A stretch of 5,492 bases of DNA, taken from an uncultured Oscillospiraceae bacterium. Its GTDB lineage: Bacteria; Bacillota; Clostridia; Oscillospirales; Oscillospiraceae. Location of the stretch: the NCBI GenBank assembly GCA_934515035.1, contig CAKSXP010000133.1:1-5492 (forward strand), given 5' to 3'. Made by a program: the position numbers and the translations under genes. The notes under the pieces are model-generated. The model searched no databases. It was given only the letters and a program-made list of their open reading frames with translations, and was not told the origin of the DNA. Positions within the stretch are counted from its first letter, which is position 1. Every line of letters begins with the position of its first letter. This document shows, piece after piece, positions 1 to 5,347 of this stretch.

Positions 1-195
1 GCCGACAAGATGGGCAACGTTGTCTATCGCCGCACCTCCCGCAACTTCAACGAAGTTTTCGCCACCGCCGCCGATCACGTCATCGTCGAGGCTGAGCAGA
101 TCGTTGAAGTCGGCGAGATCGATCCCGACGAGATCATGACCCCGGGCTTTGTGGTCGATGCCGTTGTGCAGGGCCGCGCCCTCACCGAAGCGTAA
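1..195 (+). CDS. CoA-transferase family I, alpha subunit (C-terminal part, 5' truncated)
   Basis: The window opens inside this gene in frame 1 and holds its last 64 codons, ending in TAA at 193-195. The visible protein carries the family's C-terminal signature: GNVVYRRTSRNFN, then a beta-rich stretch VIVEAEQIVEVGEIDPDEI, then TPGFVVDAVVQG near the end. This matches the AtoD/CtfA/ScoA type alpha subunit of 3-oxoacid or acetate/butyrate CoA-transferases, which binds the CoA substrate together with a separate beta subunit in the cytoplasm. The complete beta-subunit gene follows after only 15 nt, so the two are co-transcribed and probably produced in equal amounts. Codons are rich in C at the third position (GCC, GTC, ATC, AAC), as in a highly expressed fermentation gene. 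The exact acyl substrate cannot be read from this fragment. Family assignment is secure; the choice among acetate, butyrate and acetoacetate is not. Confidence 0.9.
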   Translation, partial: ADKMGNVVYRRTSRNFNEVFATAADHVIVEAEQIVEVGEIDPDEIMTPGFVVDAVVQGRALTEA

Positions 196-200
196 GGAGG
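194..200 (+). promoter_or_regulatory. Shine-Dalgarno sequence of the CoA-transferase beta subunit gene
   Basis: AAGGAGG at 194-200 overlaps the stop codon of the alpha-subunit gene and sits 10 nt before the ATG at 211. It is a near-perfect complement to the 16S rRNA 3' end and fixes the start of the beta subunit. Confidence 0.88.
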
Positions 201-210
201 TATTTCAGAT

Positions 211-876
211 ATGGAACTGACCGGAAAAAATCTTATTGCATACAGAACCGCTCGCCTGTTCAACGACGGCGACGTCGTTAACCTCGGCATCGGTATGCCC
301 ACCATGTGCCTGAACTACCTGCCCGAAGGCGTTGACGTCTGGGTCGATTCCGAGAACGGTGTTGTCGGCCTGACCGGCGCCCCCAAGGAGGGCGAGGTCG
401 CCGATCCCAACGTCGTTGACGCCGGCGGCAAGGCCTCCATGATGCGCGTTGGCGGCTCCTGCTTCGACAGCTTCCGCAGCATCGGCTACATCCGCGGCGG
501 CCATGTCGACGCTACCGTCCTCGGCGCTTACGAAGTTGACGCAGAGGGCAACCTCGCCAACTGGATGATCCCCGGCAAGACCGCCGCCGGCATGGGCGGA
601 GCTATGGACCTCGTCACCGGCTCCAAGGTCACCATCGTTATGACCACCCACACCGACAAGGCAGGCAACCCCAAGATCGTTCAGAAGACCGCGATGCCTC
701 TGACCGGCTATCACTGCATCAACTACATCGTCTCTGAGCTGGCTCTCATCGAGATCACCGAGGAAGGCCCCGTCCTTCTCGAGACCGCTCCCGGCGTCTC
801 CGTTGAGGATGTCGTTGCCAAGACCGGCGCAAAGCTCATCATTCCCGAGACCGTCGGCTGCATGGTCAAGGAGTAA
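211..876 (+). CDS. CoA-transferase family I, beta subunit (3-oxoacid / acetate-butyrate type)
   Basis: This is a complete 221-residue protein, the usual length for AtoA/CtfB/ScoB beta subunits. Seen in the sequence: VVNLGIGMPT at residues 22-31 (glycine-rich loop), the SENG motif at 47-50, whose Glu48 is the expected catalytic nucleophile forming the glutamyl-CoA thioester in this family, a GGH motif in IRGGHVDATVLGA, NLANWMIPGK, and GMGGAMDLV. With the alpha subunit it would transfer CoA between short-chain acyl groups such as acetate, butyrate or acetoacetate by a ping-pong reaction in the cytoplasm. The start is the ATG after the AAGGAGG at 194-200. The gene is the last of its operon and is followed by a strong terminator. 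C-ending codons dominate, consistent with high expression. Substrate preference is not readable from the motifs; upstream genes, outside the window, would help most. The frame on the opposite strand is a by-product of this codon bias. Confidence 0.95.
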   Translation: MELTGKNLIAYRTARLFNDGDVVNLGIGMPTMCLNYLPEGVDVWVDSENGVVGLTGAPKEGEVADPNVVDAGGKASMMRVGGSCFDSFRSIGYIRGGHVDATVLGAYEVDAEGNLANWMIPGKTAAGMGGAMDLVTGSKVTIVMTTHTDKAGNPKIVQKTAMPLTGYHCINYIVSELALIEITEEGPVLLETAPGVSVEDVVAKTGAKLIIPETVGCMVKE

Positions 877-895
877 TCCAACAAGCAAGTATAAT

Positions 896-929
896 AAAAA
901 AGACCTGTCTGACAGACAGGTCTTTTTTT
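896..929. terminator. Bidirectional intrinsic terminator between convergent genes
   Basis: A perfect 10-bp inverted repeat, AGACCTGTCT (901-910) and AGACAGGTCT (914-923), encloses a 3-nt loop. On the left it is flanked by A residues (896-901) and on the right by seven T residues (923-929), so each strand gives a GC-containing hairpin followed by a U-run. It lies 20 nt after the stop of the CoA-transferase gene (+) and about 10 nt after the stop of the SurA-like gene (-), and most likely ends both transcripts. Confidence 0.93.
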
Positions 930-938
930 GTTGCCGCA

Positions 939-1580
939 TTAATCAATGTAATAAACTATGTCCTTTTTTCCCTCTTCGAGAAGAGACGCAATGTAGTTAT
1001 CCACTGCATCAAGAACTTCCTGCGGAGTATTTACCTTCGTATACTCCATGCCGTGCTCCTTGCAGTATTCTTCCGCGATCTGGTCACGCAGCTTCTGCCG
1101 GGCTATAACATTGGGAGCCTGCTGCTCGATCTGCGCGAAGTATTCATCTGCTGTCAGTCCTGCCGCCTCGAAGTATTCGTCCATCTGCTTTTTCCCGTCC
1201 GGCGTCTCATATGCAAGCTTGGTGTTTTCGACCATCTCGGCTATCTCCTCATTTGTTGCAAGAAGGCCGCGCTTTTCCGCCTCGTCAAGCATTATCATAC
1301 TCTCAACTATTCTGTCAACAATGTCGCGTTCGGATTGACGCGAAGCCTGTCCGGATGCGTCCCTCATAAAAAGCATATCCTTCTCATACTGCACAACTGA
1401 CATCAGTATTTCCTCGCCGTGATACACCGCCGCGACTTTGCCGGAACTGTCCTCAGATGCTTCACGATATGCCGCGCCGGCCCGCATTGCATCAGAGTCA
1501 TAACCTGCCAATGCTGCAATTCCGATCGTCAACACTGCGCAAATGGCAATTATCAACACGATTATGTATTTCTTCTTCAT
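939..1580 (-). CDS. Membrane-anchored SurA/PrsA N-domain-like protein without isomerase domain
   Basis: This 213-residue protein starts with MKKK and a hydrophobic helix at about residues 5-27, so it is probably anchored in the membrane with the rest outside the cell. There is no convincing lipobox: the cysteine in IIAIC has Ile, not Gly/Ala/Ser, before it. The exported part begins with a short strand (KVAAVYHGEEI) followed by charged helices such as RDIVDRIVESMIMLDEAEKRG, NEEIAEMVENT, and TADEYFAQIEQQ. This pattern is typical of the SurA_N/PrsA/trigger-factor-type chaperone domain. The parvulin isomerase domain of full-length PrsA (about 280-300 residues) is absent. Role inferred: holding or folding of exported proteins, or a relic of such a factor; no partner is visible. 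The start is supported by GGGGGAGGAG (minus-strand sense) at 1586-1595, 5 nt upstream. It is convergent with the CoA-transferase operon and shares its terminator. The fold assignment is moderately sure and the function is not known. Confidence 0.75.
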   Translation of the reverse strand: MKKKYIIVLIIAICAVLTIGIAALAGYDSDAMRAGAAYREASEDSSGKVAAVYHGEEILMSVVQYEKDMLFMRDASGQASRQSERDIVDRIVESMIMLDEAEKRGLLATNEEIAEMVENTKLAYETPDGKKQMDEYFEAAGLTADEYFAQIEQQAPNVIARQKLRDQIAEEYCKEHGMEYTKVNTPQEVLDAVDNYIASLLEEGKKDIVYYID

Positions 1581-1601
1581 TCCGGCTCCTCCCCCTTATG
1601 A

Positions 1602-1642
1602 AAAATATGCTGTATTATACCCTGTCAATGAACTGGCAAATC
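1602..1642 (-). promoter_or_regulatory. Promoter region of the SurA-like gene
   Basis: On the minus strand there is a perfect -10 hexamer TATAAT (1614-1619) and, only 3 nt before it, a perfect -35 hexamer TTGACA (1623-1628). They are too close to work as one promoter. Option one: TATAAT with a poor -35 (GATTTG, 1637-1642, 17-nt spacer). Option two: TTGACA with TATTTT (1602-1607, 15-nt spacer). Both would start transcription a few tens of nucleotides or less before the ATG at 1580. The presence of a promoter here is likely; which start is used is not decided by the sequence. Confidence 0.6.
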
Positions 1643-1687
1643 CATCTATATTGCATGTGGCTCTAGTATTTACATAGCTGGTCGTAT

Positions 1688-1735
1688 ATACCAAGCGCTC
1701 CCATCTGCACGACGGCAGACAGGAGCGTTTGATAC
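1688..1735 (-). repeat. Long 20-bp hairpin downstream of the LysR gene, possible transcript end
   Basis: Arms at 1688-1707 and 1716-1735 surround an 8-nt loop (1708-1715). Read as minus-strand RNA, 19 of 20 positions pair, four of them as G-U wobbles, with a single A-C mismatch. Read as plus-strand RNA, the same positions give four mismatches and one wobble, so the structure is better kept on the minus strand, the strand of the LysR gene that ends 10 nt before it at 1746. No U-run follows on the minus strand (ATACGACCAG comes next), so it is not a standard intrinsic terminator. It could protect the 3' end or act as a terminator that does not need a U-run. Confidence 0.55.
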
Positions 1736-1745
1736 TAAAACAATA

Positions 1746-2633
1746 TTATTCCACGCCGAAGCCCTGGAGCAGAGTGTCCACGAACAGGGGCAGGGACGGA
1801 TTGAGGTTATCCTTGCGCCAGATGACTATCACGTCGAAGGTGGATTCCATGTCCTCGACGTCGATGATGGCGCAGCCCGCGCCGTACTTCTGCGCGATGG
1901 GATACGGCACCATGGATATGCCGTTGCCGCTGCGCACCTTCAGAAACAGGGACTCAACGCTCGGCACGACGGAAACATCGTTCTCCGTCTGGGCAAAGCG
2001 GGACTGCTCGTCCAGCTTTTTTATGAAGTCATAGTTTGCGACCGACAGAGAGATATAGTTGTTGTCGGAGACCTCGCTCATTTTTATGCTCGAGCGGGCG
2101 GCAAGCGGATGCTCTCTTGGCGCGACAAGGCAAAAACGCTCTCGCGTGAGCGTGCGGAACTCAAACTCGGTCATATCCTCCGGCATGGAGTATGAGAAGC
2201 CGATGCCGACATCGGTCTCGCCGGTGTTGACCTGGGCCCATATATCGCCGACGTCCTTGTGATAAAGCCCGACGACGATGTCCGGATACTTGCGGCAGAA
2301 CTCGCTGTAGCTGTTCAAGAGGTCTTCCGAATAAAAATCTATGCTGGCGATCGTGATCTTACCGGCCAGTCCAAGGCCCGCGTTGCGCACGGCGCCTTCG
2401 ATAGCCTCTATCTTTTTGACAAGCTTCAGTCCTTCGCGGTAGAGTATCTCGCCCGCAGGCGTCAGGCGAACACTGCGGTTATCCCTGACAAGAAGGCGCA
2501 CGCCCATGTTCTCCTCAAGTGCTGCAACGTTTCTGCTCGTCGTTGAATGGCTGATATACAGCGCATCCGCAGCCTTGGTAAAGCTCTTGAAATCTACCAC
2601 AGCCAGAAATATCTTCAGTTGTTCAAAATTCAT
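1746..2633 (-). CDS. LysR-family transcriptional regulator
   Basis: The protein has 295 residues, the standard length for the family. The N-terminal winged helix-turn-helix covers about residues 1-60: FLAVVDFKSFTKAADALY, SHSTTSRNVAALEENMG and LLVRDNRSVRLTPAGE are the classic LysR signature. A linker helix follows (about 61-88), then a periplasmic-binding-protein-like effector domain from about 90 (GKITIASIDFYSEDLL) to the C-terminus, with a second subdomain around residues 163-265. It should act as a cytoplasmic tetramer that senses a small molecule and binds T-N11-A dyads. The ATG at 2633 is backed by GGGAG (2643-2647, minus sense) 9 nt upstream. It is transcribed in the same direction as both flanking genes, not divergently, so the usual clue to its target is missing. 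A candidate operator and promoter upstream (2829-2878) suggest at least autoregulation. Neither the effector nor the target genes can be named from the sequence. Confidence 0.95.
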   Translation of the reverse strand: MNFEQLKIFLAVVDFKSFTKAADALYISHSTTSRNVAALEENMGVRLLVRDNRSVRLTPAGEILYREGLKLVKKIEAIEGAVRNAGLGLAGKITIASIDFYSEDLLNSYSEFCRKYPDIVVGLYHKDVGDIWAQVNTGETDVGIGFSYSMPEDMTEFEFRTLTRERFCLVAPREHPLAARSSIKMSEVSDNNYISLSVANYDFIKKLDEQSRFAQTENDVSVVPSVESLFLKVRSGNGISMVPYPIAQKYGAGCAIIDVEDMESTFDVIVIWRKDNLNPSLPLFVDTLLQGFGVE

Positions 2634-2644
2634 ATATTCCCACT

Positions 2645-2681
2645 CCCTACATCAAACCGCAATTACTGATCAAAGGCAGGG
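2645..2681 (-). promoter_or_regulatory. Possible hairpin masking the LysR Shine-Dalgarno sequence
   Basis: In minus-strand RNA, CCCUGC (2676-2681) can pair with GUAGGG (2645-2650), and AUCA (2667-2670, minus sense) with UGAU (2651-2654), leaving a 5-nt bulge and a 12-nt loop. The pairing would cover three bases of the GGGAG ribosome binding site at 2643-2647. The stem is short and includes one G-U pair, so it may be weak or accidental. Confidence 0.3.
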
Positions 2682-2754
2682 CCGCACAATTTTTGTCTTG
2701 GTCATACGGCAGTCGTTTGCAGTTGTAAACACATTTCCGCTGATCCATATGCAT
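2647..2754 (-). CDS. Possible 35-residue leader peptide upstream of the LysR gene
   Basis: An ATG at 2752-2754 opens a 35-codon frame that ends in TAG at 2647-2649, only 13 nt before the LysR ATG and overlapping its Shine-Dalgarno sequence. The peptide begins MHMDQRKCVYNC and has four cysteines (positions 8, 12, 23, 32) and several basic residues. It does not resemble any family I know. Its own ribosome binding site is poor (AAAGGG about 13 nt upstream). The frame stays open back to a TTG at 2811, giving 54 residues. If translated, it could be coupled to the regulator and would open the hairpin at 2645-2681. An open frame of this length can easily occur by chance, so confidence is low. Confidence 0.2.
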   Translation of the reverse strand: MHMDQRKCVYNCKRLPYDQDKNCAALPLISNCGLM

Positions 2755-2828
2755 CACAGAAAAAGCGCCCTTTGCCGAACCGCGGAAAGCCGTTGTCTCC
2801 GATTTCGACAAGATGTGCGGTTATTTTA

Positions 2829-2857
2829 ATTATCCAACATTCTGCTCTGATTGTCAA
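2829..2857 (-). promoter_or_regulatory. Promoter of the LysR gene (TTGACA-17-GATAAT)
   Basis: On the minus strand the -35 hexamer TTGACA (2852-2857) is perfect and the -10 hexamer GATAAT (2829-2834) has one difference, with an ideal 17-nt spacer. Transcription would start near 2822. The region just upstream, 2858-2900, is very AT-rich with two A-runs and could act as an UP element. The only gene downstream on this strand is the LysR regulator, which would then have a leader of about 190 nt. Confidence 0.8.
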
Positions 2858-2865
2858 TCGATAAT

Positions 2866-2878
2866 TGCAATATTTGCA
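2866..2878. promoter_or_regulatory. Candidate LysR-type operator (T-N11-A dyad)
   Basis: In minus-strand sense the 13-mer is TGCAA-ATA-TTGCA: two 5-nt half-sites that are exact inverted repeats around a 3-nt centre, giving the T-N11-A form that LysR regulators recognise. It lies 9 nt upstream of the -35 element, centred near -50 of the predicted start. A further half-site-like TTGCAC lies at 2891-2896. The position just before the regulator's own promoter fits autoregulation; binding by this particular protein is inferred. Confidence 0.55.
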
Positions 2879-2936
2879 CTATTTTTATTTTTGCACAATT
2901 GGGACATGGCAGTTTGGGTCAAAATGCGGCATGGTC

Positions 2937-3317
2937 TCACGGCAGAAACGGGTGCGGCATCAGCTGGTCGAGGCGATAGCTGACATACCTCCCGTCTCCG
3001 CGGGAGCAAAGCACCTCTATCTCCGTTGTGAACTCCGCGATGAACTGGCGGCACGCTCCGCAGGGCAGACAGTAGTTCTCTCCCTCTCCGTAGATCGCAA
3101 TACGGCGGAATTCGCGCTTACCCTCGCTTATGGCCTTCAAAACGGCGCAGCGCTCGGCGCATATCGTGCTTCCCAGGGCCGCGTTTTCCACATTGCATCC
3201 GGTATACACGGTCCCGTCCGCACACTCCAGCGCCGCTCCAACGGGAAAGTGGGAATACGGCGAATATGAAAACGCGGCTGCTTCCTTTGCCAGATTAAGC
3301 AATTGTCTGTCGTTCAT
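2937..3317 (-). CDS. cdd: Cytidine deaminase, homotetrameric type
   Basis: This 126-residue enzyme hydrolyses cytidine and deoxycytidine to uridine and deoxyuridine plus ammonia in pyrimidine salvage. All key motifs are present: YSPYSHFPVGAAL (residues 18-30), the nucleoside-binding NVEN (42-45), the zinc and catalytic motif CAER with Cys53 as ligand and Glu55 as proton shuttle, and PCGAC (85-89) with Cys86 and Cys89 as the other zinc ligands. Three cysteine ligands, short length and no second domain mark the small tetrameric type found in Bacillus, not the dimeric E. coli type. The ATG at 3317 has GGAGG (3325-3329, minus sense) 7 nt upstream. It follows the GtrA-like gene after 33 nt and probably belongs to the same operon; the partial pgeF-type gene further upstream also acts on nucleosides. 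Nothing appears broken or unusual in the protein. Confidence 0.97.
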   Translation of the reverse strand: MNDRQLLNLAKEAAAFSYSPYSHFPVGAALECADGTVYTGCNVENAALGSTICAERCAVLKAISEGKREFRRIAIYGEGENYCLPCGACRQFIAEFTTEIEVLCSRGDGRYVSYRLDQLMPHPFLP

Positions 3318-3350
3318 AGTTTGGCCTCCATTTCATTCTTTGATGCGGAC

Positions 3351-3761
3351 TCAGCTGTTTTTATCCCTGAATACGACCAGTTTATATGCAAAAAAGTTAA
3401 ACAGAGTAAAAATGGCAACGTCGATTATTTTGGCAAGATACCGGTTCAGCCCCGCGCCGTTCATAAGCTCGATCAGCAGCGAGCTGCAAACCAGCGAGAC
3501 AGCGTTGACCAGCACAAACAGCAGCATCTGCTGCCAGAACGGGCGCGTGCCGCTGCGGAAGGTGACGCGGCGGTTGAGAACAAAGCTGCATATCACGCCG
3601 CAGGAATAGCCTATCGCCTGGCTCAGTCCTGCGCCGAGGCCGAACACCTCGCCCGCGAGAACGAAAGCGGCAAAGTCCACCAGCGTGTTCACGCAGCCCA
3701 CGATCCCAAATGTTATGAACTGCTTCAGCTTCACAAATAATCCCAAAATCGTTTTCTTCAT
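3351..3761 (-). CDS. GtrA-like family four-helix membrane protein
   Basis: The protein has 136 residues from the ATG at 3761 and is very hydrophobic, with four predicted membrane helices at about 15-38, 45-63, 77-100 and 108-130. Family marks are FGIVGCVNTLVDF (18-30) in helix 1, SFVLNRRVTF (59-68) after helix 2, and NFFAYKLVVF (122-131) at the end of helix 4. GtrA-like proteins are thought to move or help move lipid-linked sugars such as undecaprenyl-phosphate-glucose across the membrane for cell-wall or surface glycosylation. The ATG overlaps the TGA of the upstream solute-binding protein gene (ATGA at 3758-3761) and has no good ribosome binding site of its own, so its translation is probably coupled. 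A TTG at 3779 would add six residues but is the weaker start. No glycosyltransferase gene is adjacent, so the substrate is unknown. Confidence 0.9.
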   Translation of the reverse strand: MKKTILGLFVKLKQFITFGIVGCVNTLVDFAAFVLAGEVFGLGAGLSQAIGYSCGVICSFVLNRRVTFRSGTRPFWQQMLLFVLVNAVSLVCSSLLIELMNGAGLNRYLAKIIDVAIFTLFNFFAYKLVVFRDKNS

Positions 3762-5347
3762 GACAGATCTATCGTCCAATTCTCAAAATGGTTAAAGATG
3801 TTATACTGCGTGGCGTTTATCCCGCTGACGACGCTTCTGTGCGTCAGCACCTGCTGCTTTTCAAAGCAGACGGCGGTTATCGGCGCGTTTTCAACTATCA
3901 TCTGGCACATCATATCGCAGGCCACCTTGCGCGATTCCCAGTCCGGCGCCGCGAGATATTCGCTTATCGAGCTTTCGTACATGCTGTCCCGGACCTTGCC
4001 GTAGTTGACGGAGCCGCCGCTCGTCAGCAGGCAGGACAGGTCGAAATCGGCAGACAGCCGGACCTCGCCGTAATACATGTCGTATGCTCCGTCGCTGAGA
4101 GCCTTGCTGTAATCGTCCCAGCTCAGCTCGCGCAGCGTTACGGTGATGCCGATCGATTCCAGCTTTTCGGCGATGCTGCGCGCCGCGGCCACCTTTGCCG
4201 TGCTGTCGCTGCAAACGATGAACACCAGATCAATCTCCATCGGTATGCCCGTTACCATGTATTCGCGCTTTTCATCGTCGTCATAGTCCGAAACGCCCGC
4301 CAATTCAAACGCATATTCGCATTTTTCCATATCGAAGGAAAAGCTGGAGGCGTAATTTGCGTTATAAAGCGGCGATATCGGGCTCAAAGGCAGCGTGGCC
4401 TCGGTCCCGCATCCGTCCATCATGTTCGTCACGATCGAGCTTCTGTCTATCACATAGGTCATGCAGTGCCGGTATCCCGGGGTCTGGAAGAACATGCTTT
4501 CCATGTTGTAGCCGATGTAATGCATGTTCGTCGTCATATAATAGCGCGTTTCGTTCGCGCTGCCGTAGCCCAGAGAGCTTATGCCGTTCGGGTCGTTGGT
4601 CACGATATCGATCAGTGAATCCTCGAACGCGGAGATAATGTCCGCAGCTCTGGTATATTCCTTCAGGTATACCTCGTCTATCGGCATCTGGCCGGAAAGC
4701 GGATGCTGCGCGAACCTGACAAGCTTTTTTCCGCTGCTGTCGAGCTTATACGGGCCCGTGCCCGCGGGACTCGGCTCATCTATGCTCTCGTTCGGGATGA
4801 CCGGGATATTTAGCAGCGCGGGGAACTGGTAATTCGCGCCGAGGATGTTGACGACAAAGGTCTCGTCATCCATCGCGGTCATTCCGATGACGTCGGACAG
4901 GCGCGCGGAATAGAGCGTGCTGTTTTTGGCCCGCTGTATGGAATATACCGCGTCATAAGCCGTAAGGCTGTTTCCGTTGTGGAACTTCCGGCTCGTATCG
5001 ACGGTGAAATACCAGCATGTGCCGTCCGCGGAGCTGTAATCCGTTATGAGGTTCGGCGTAAATTCGTAATACTCGTCAACGTCGAACAGGCAGTCGTAAA
5101 TCAGCGGCATGAACATCAGGTTCGCCGAGCTTTTTGCAAAAAACGGGTTCATCGAATCGCCCGTATCGCAGTTGAGGGAAAACAGCTCATCCGCGGCGTA
5201 GCTCTGTATGAGCTGGGTCCCGGAAACGCCCTCTATCTCGTCCGCATTCTCCGGCTCGTCCGGAGTTATCTTCAGCATATCGCAGCCGGTGAACAGGCTC
5301 AGGCACATCACTGCTGCCGTCAGTAGCGCCGGTATTCTCTTTTTCAT
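3758..5347 (-). CDS. Family 5 extracellular solute-binding lipoprotein (ABC-transporter type, OppA/DppA-like)
   Basis: This 529-residue protein has a lipoprotein signal: MKKR, a hydrophobic core, and the lipobox FTGC with the lipid-modified Cys22, followed by an acidic linker (PDEPENADEIEG). The mature part shows the SBP family 5 pattern: LFSLNCDTGDSMNPFF (55-70), FMPLIYDCLF (79-88), KFHNGNSLTAYDAVYSIQRA (121-140), GTGPYKL (196-202), and in the second lobe ELSWDDYSKAL (407-417). Relatives bind peptides, nickel or other small ligands outside the cell and pass them to an ABC permease. No permease or ATPase gene is in the window, so it may work with distant subunits or as a sensor. The start at 5347 is chosen because GGAGG lies 7 nt upstream and the signal peptide starts there; a reading from 5380 would add an improbable 11-residue extension. 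Its ATG overlaps the TGA of the preceding gene, and its TGA overlaps the ATG of the next. The ligand is unknown. Confidence 0.92.
   Translation of the reverse strand: MKKRIPALLTAAVMCLSLFTGCDMLKITPDEPENADEIEGVSGTQLIQSYAADELFSLNCDTGDSMNPFFAKSSANLMFMPLIYDCLFDVDEYYEFTPNLITDYSSADGTCWYFTVDTSRKFHNGNSLTAYDAVYSIQRAKNSTLYSARLSDVIGMTAMDDETFVVNILGANYQFPALLNIPVIPNESIDEPSPAGTGPYKLDSSGKKLVRFAQHPLSGQMPIDEVYLKEYTRAADIISAFEDSLIDIVTNDPNGISSLGYGSANETRYYMTTNMHYIGYNMESMFFQTPGYRHCMTYVIDRSSIVTNMMDGCGTEATLPLSPISPLYNANYASSFSFDMEKCEYAFELAGVSDYDDDEKREYMVTGIPMEIDLVFIVCSDSTAKVAAARSIAEKLESIGITVTLRELSWDDYSKALSDGAYDMYYGEVRLSADFDLSCLLTSGGSVNYGKVRDSMYESSISEYLAAPDWESRKVACDMMCQMIVENAPITAVCFEKQQVLTHRSVVSGINATQYNIFNHFENWTIDLS

Larger units (their letters stand above)
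2634..2936. other. Intergenic region between cdd and the LysR gene
   Basis: This 303-nt stretch holds the LysR promoter, the candidate operator and a leader of about 190 nt. Besides the possible Shine-Dalgarno hairpin, minus-strand RNA can form a 5-bp stem with a 9-nt loop (2793-2811), and a 7-bp stem with one bulged base (2770-2789) followed 5 nt later by five U residues (2760-2764), which looks like a weak attenuator. No clear terminator follows the cdd stop at 2937: the only inverted repeat there is a broken CATG-containing one without a U-run. Transcription from the cdd operon may therefore read into the LysR gene. I do not recognise a known riboswitch class. Confidence 0.6.

Noticed and set aside
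205..939. Long open frame of 244 codons on the minus strand opposite the CoA-transferase beta subunit
   Set aside because: It mirrors a clear family gene whose C-rich third positions remove stops on the other strand. Its composition (Gly, Ala, Asp, Val rich) matches no family and it crosses the terminator.
2770..2790. T-box-like core (GAACCGCGG) on the plus strand
   Set aside because: The expected TGGNACCGCGG is only partly matched, no specifier loop or terminator/antiterminator pair is visible, and no plus-strand gene follows for it to control.
2506..2829. Plus-strand frame of 107 codons across the LysR 5' end and leader
   Set aside because: Half of it is antisense to the LysR helix-turn-helix coding region, and the rest shows no family similarity or translation signals.
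2744..2983. Plus-strand open frame through the intergenic region, reading EPRKAVVSDFDKMCG and a hydrophobic stretch
   Set aside because: There is no suitable start with a ribosome binding site, it runs over the minus-strand promoter and into the 3' end of cdd, and the hydrophobic part comes simply from the AT-rich promoter region.
3762..3779. Longer start (TTG at 3779) for the GtrA-like protein
   Set aside because: The ATG at 3761 forms a standard ATGA overlap with the preceding stop and puts a basic MKK end before the first helix; the TTG start has no ribosome binding site.
3788..4618. Open frame of 276 codons on the plus strand
   Set aside because: It lies fully antisense to the well-supported solute-binding lipoprotein, is rich in Arg, His and Val in the manner of shadow frames, and has no ribosome binding site or family motifs.
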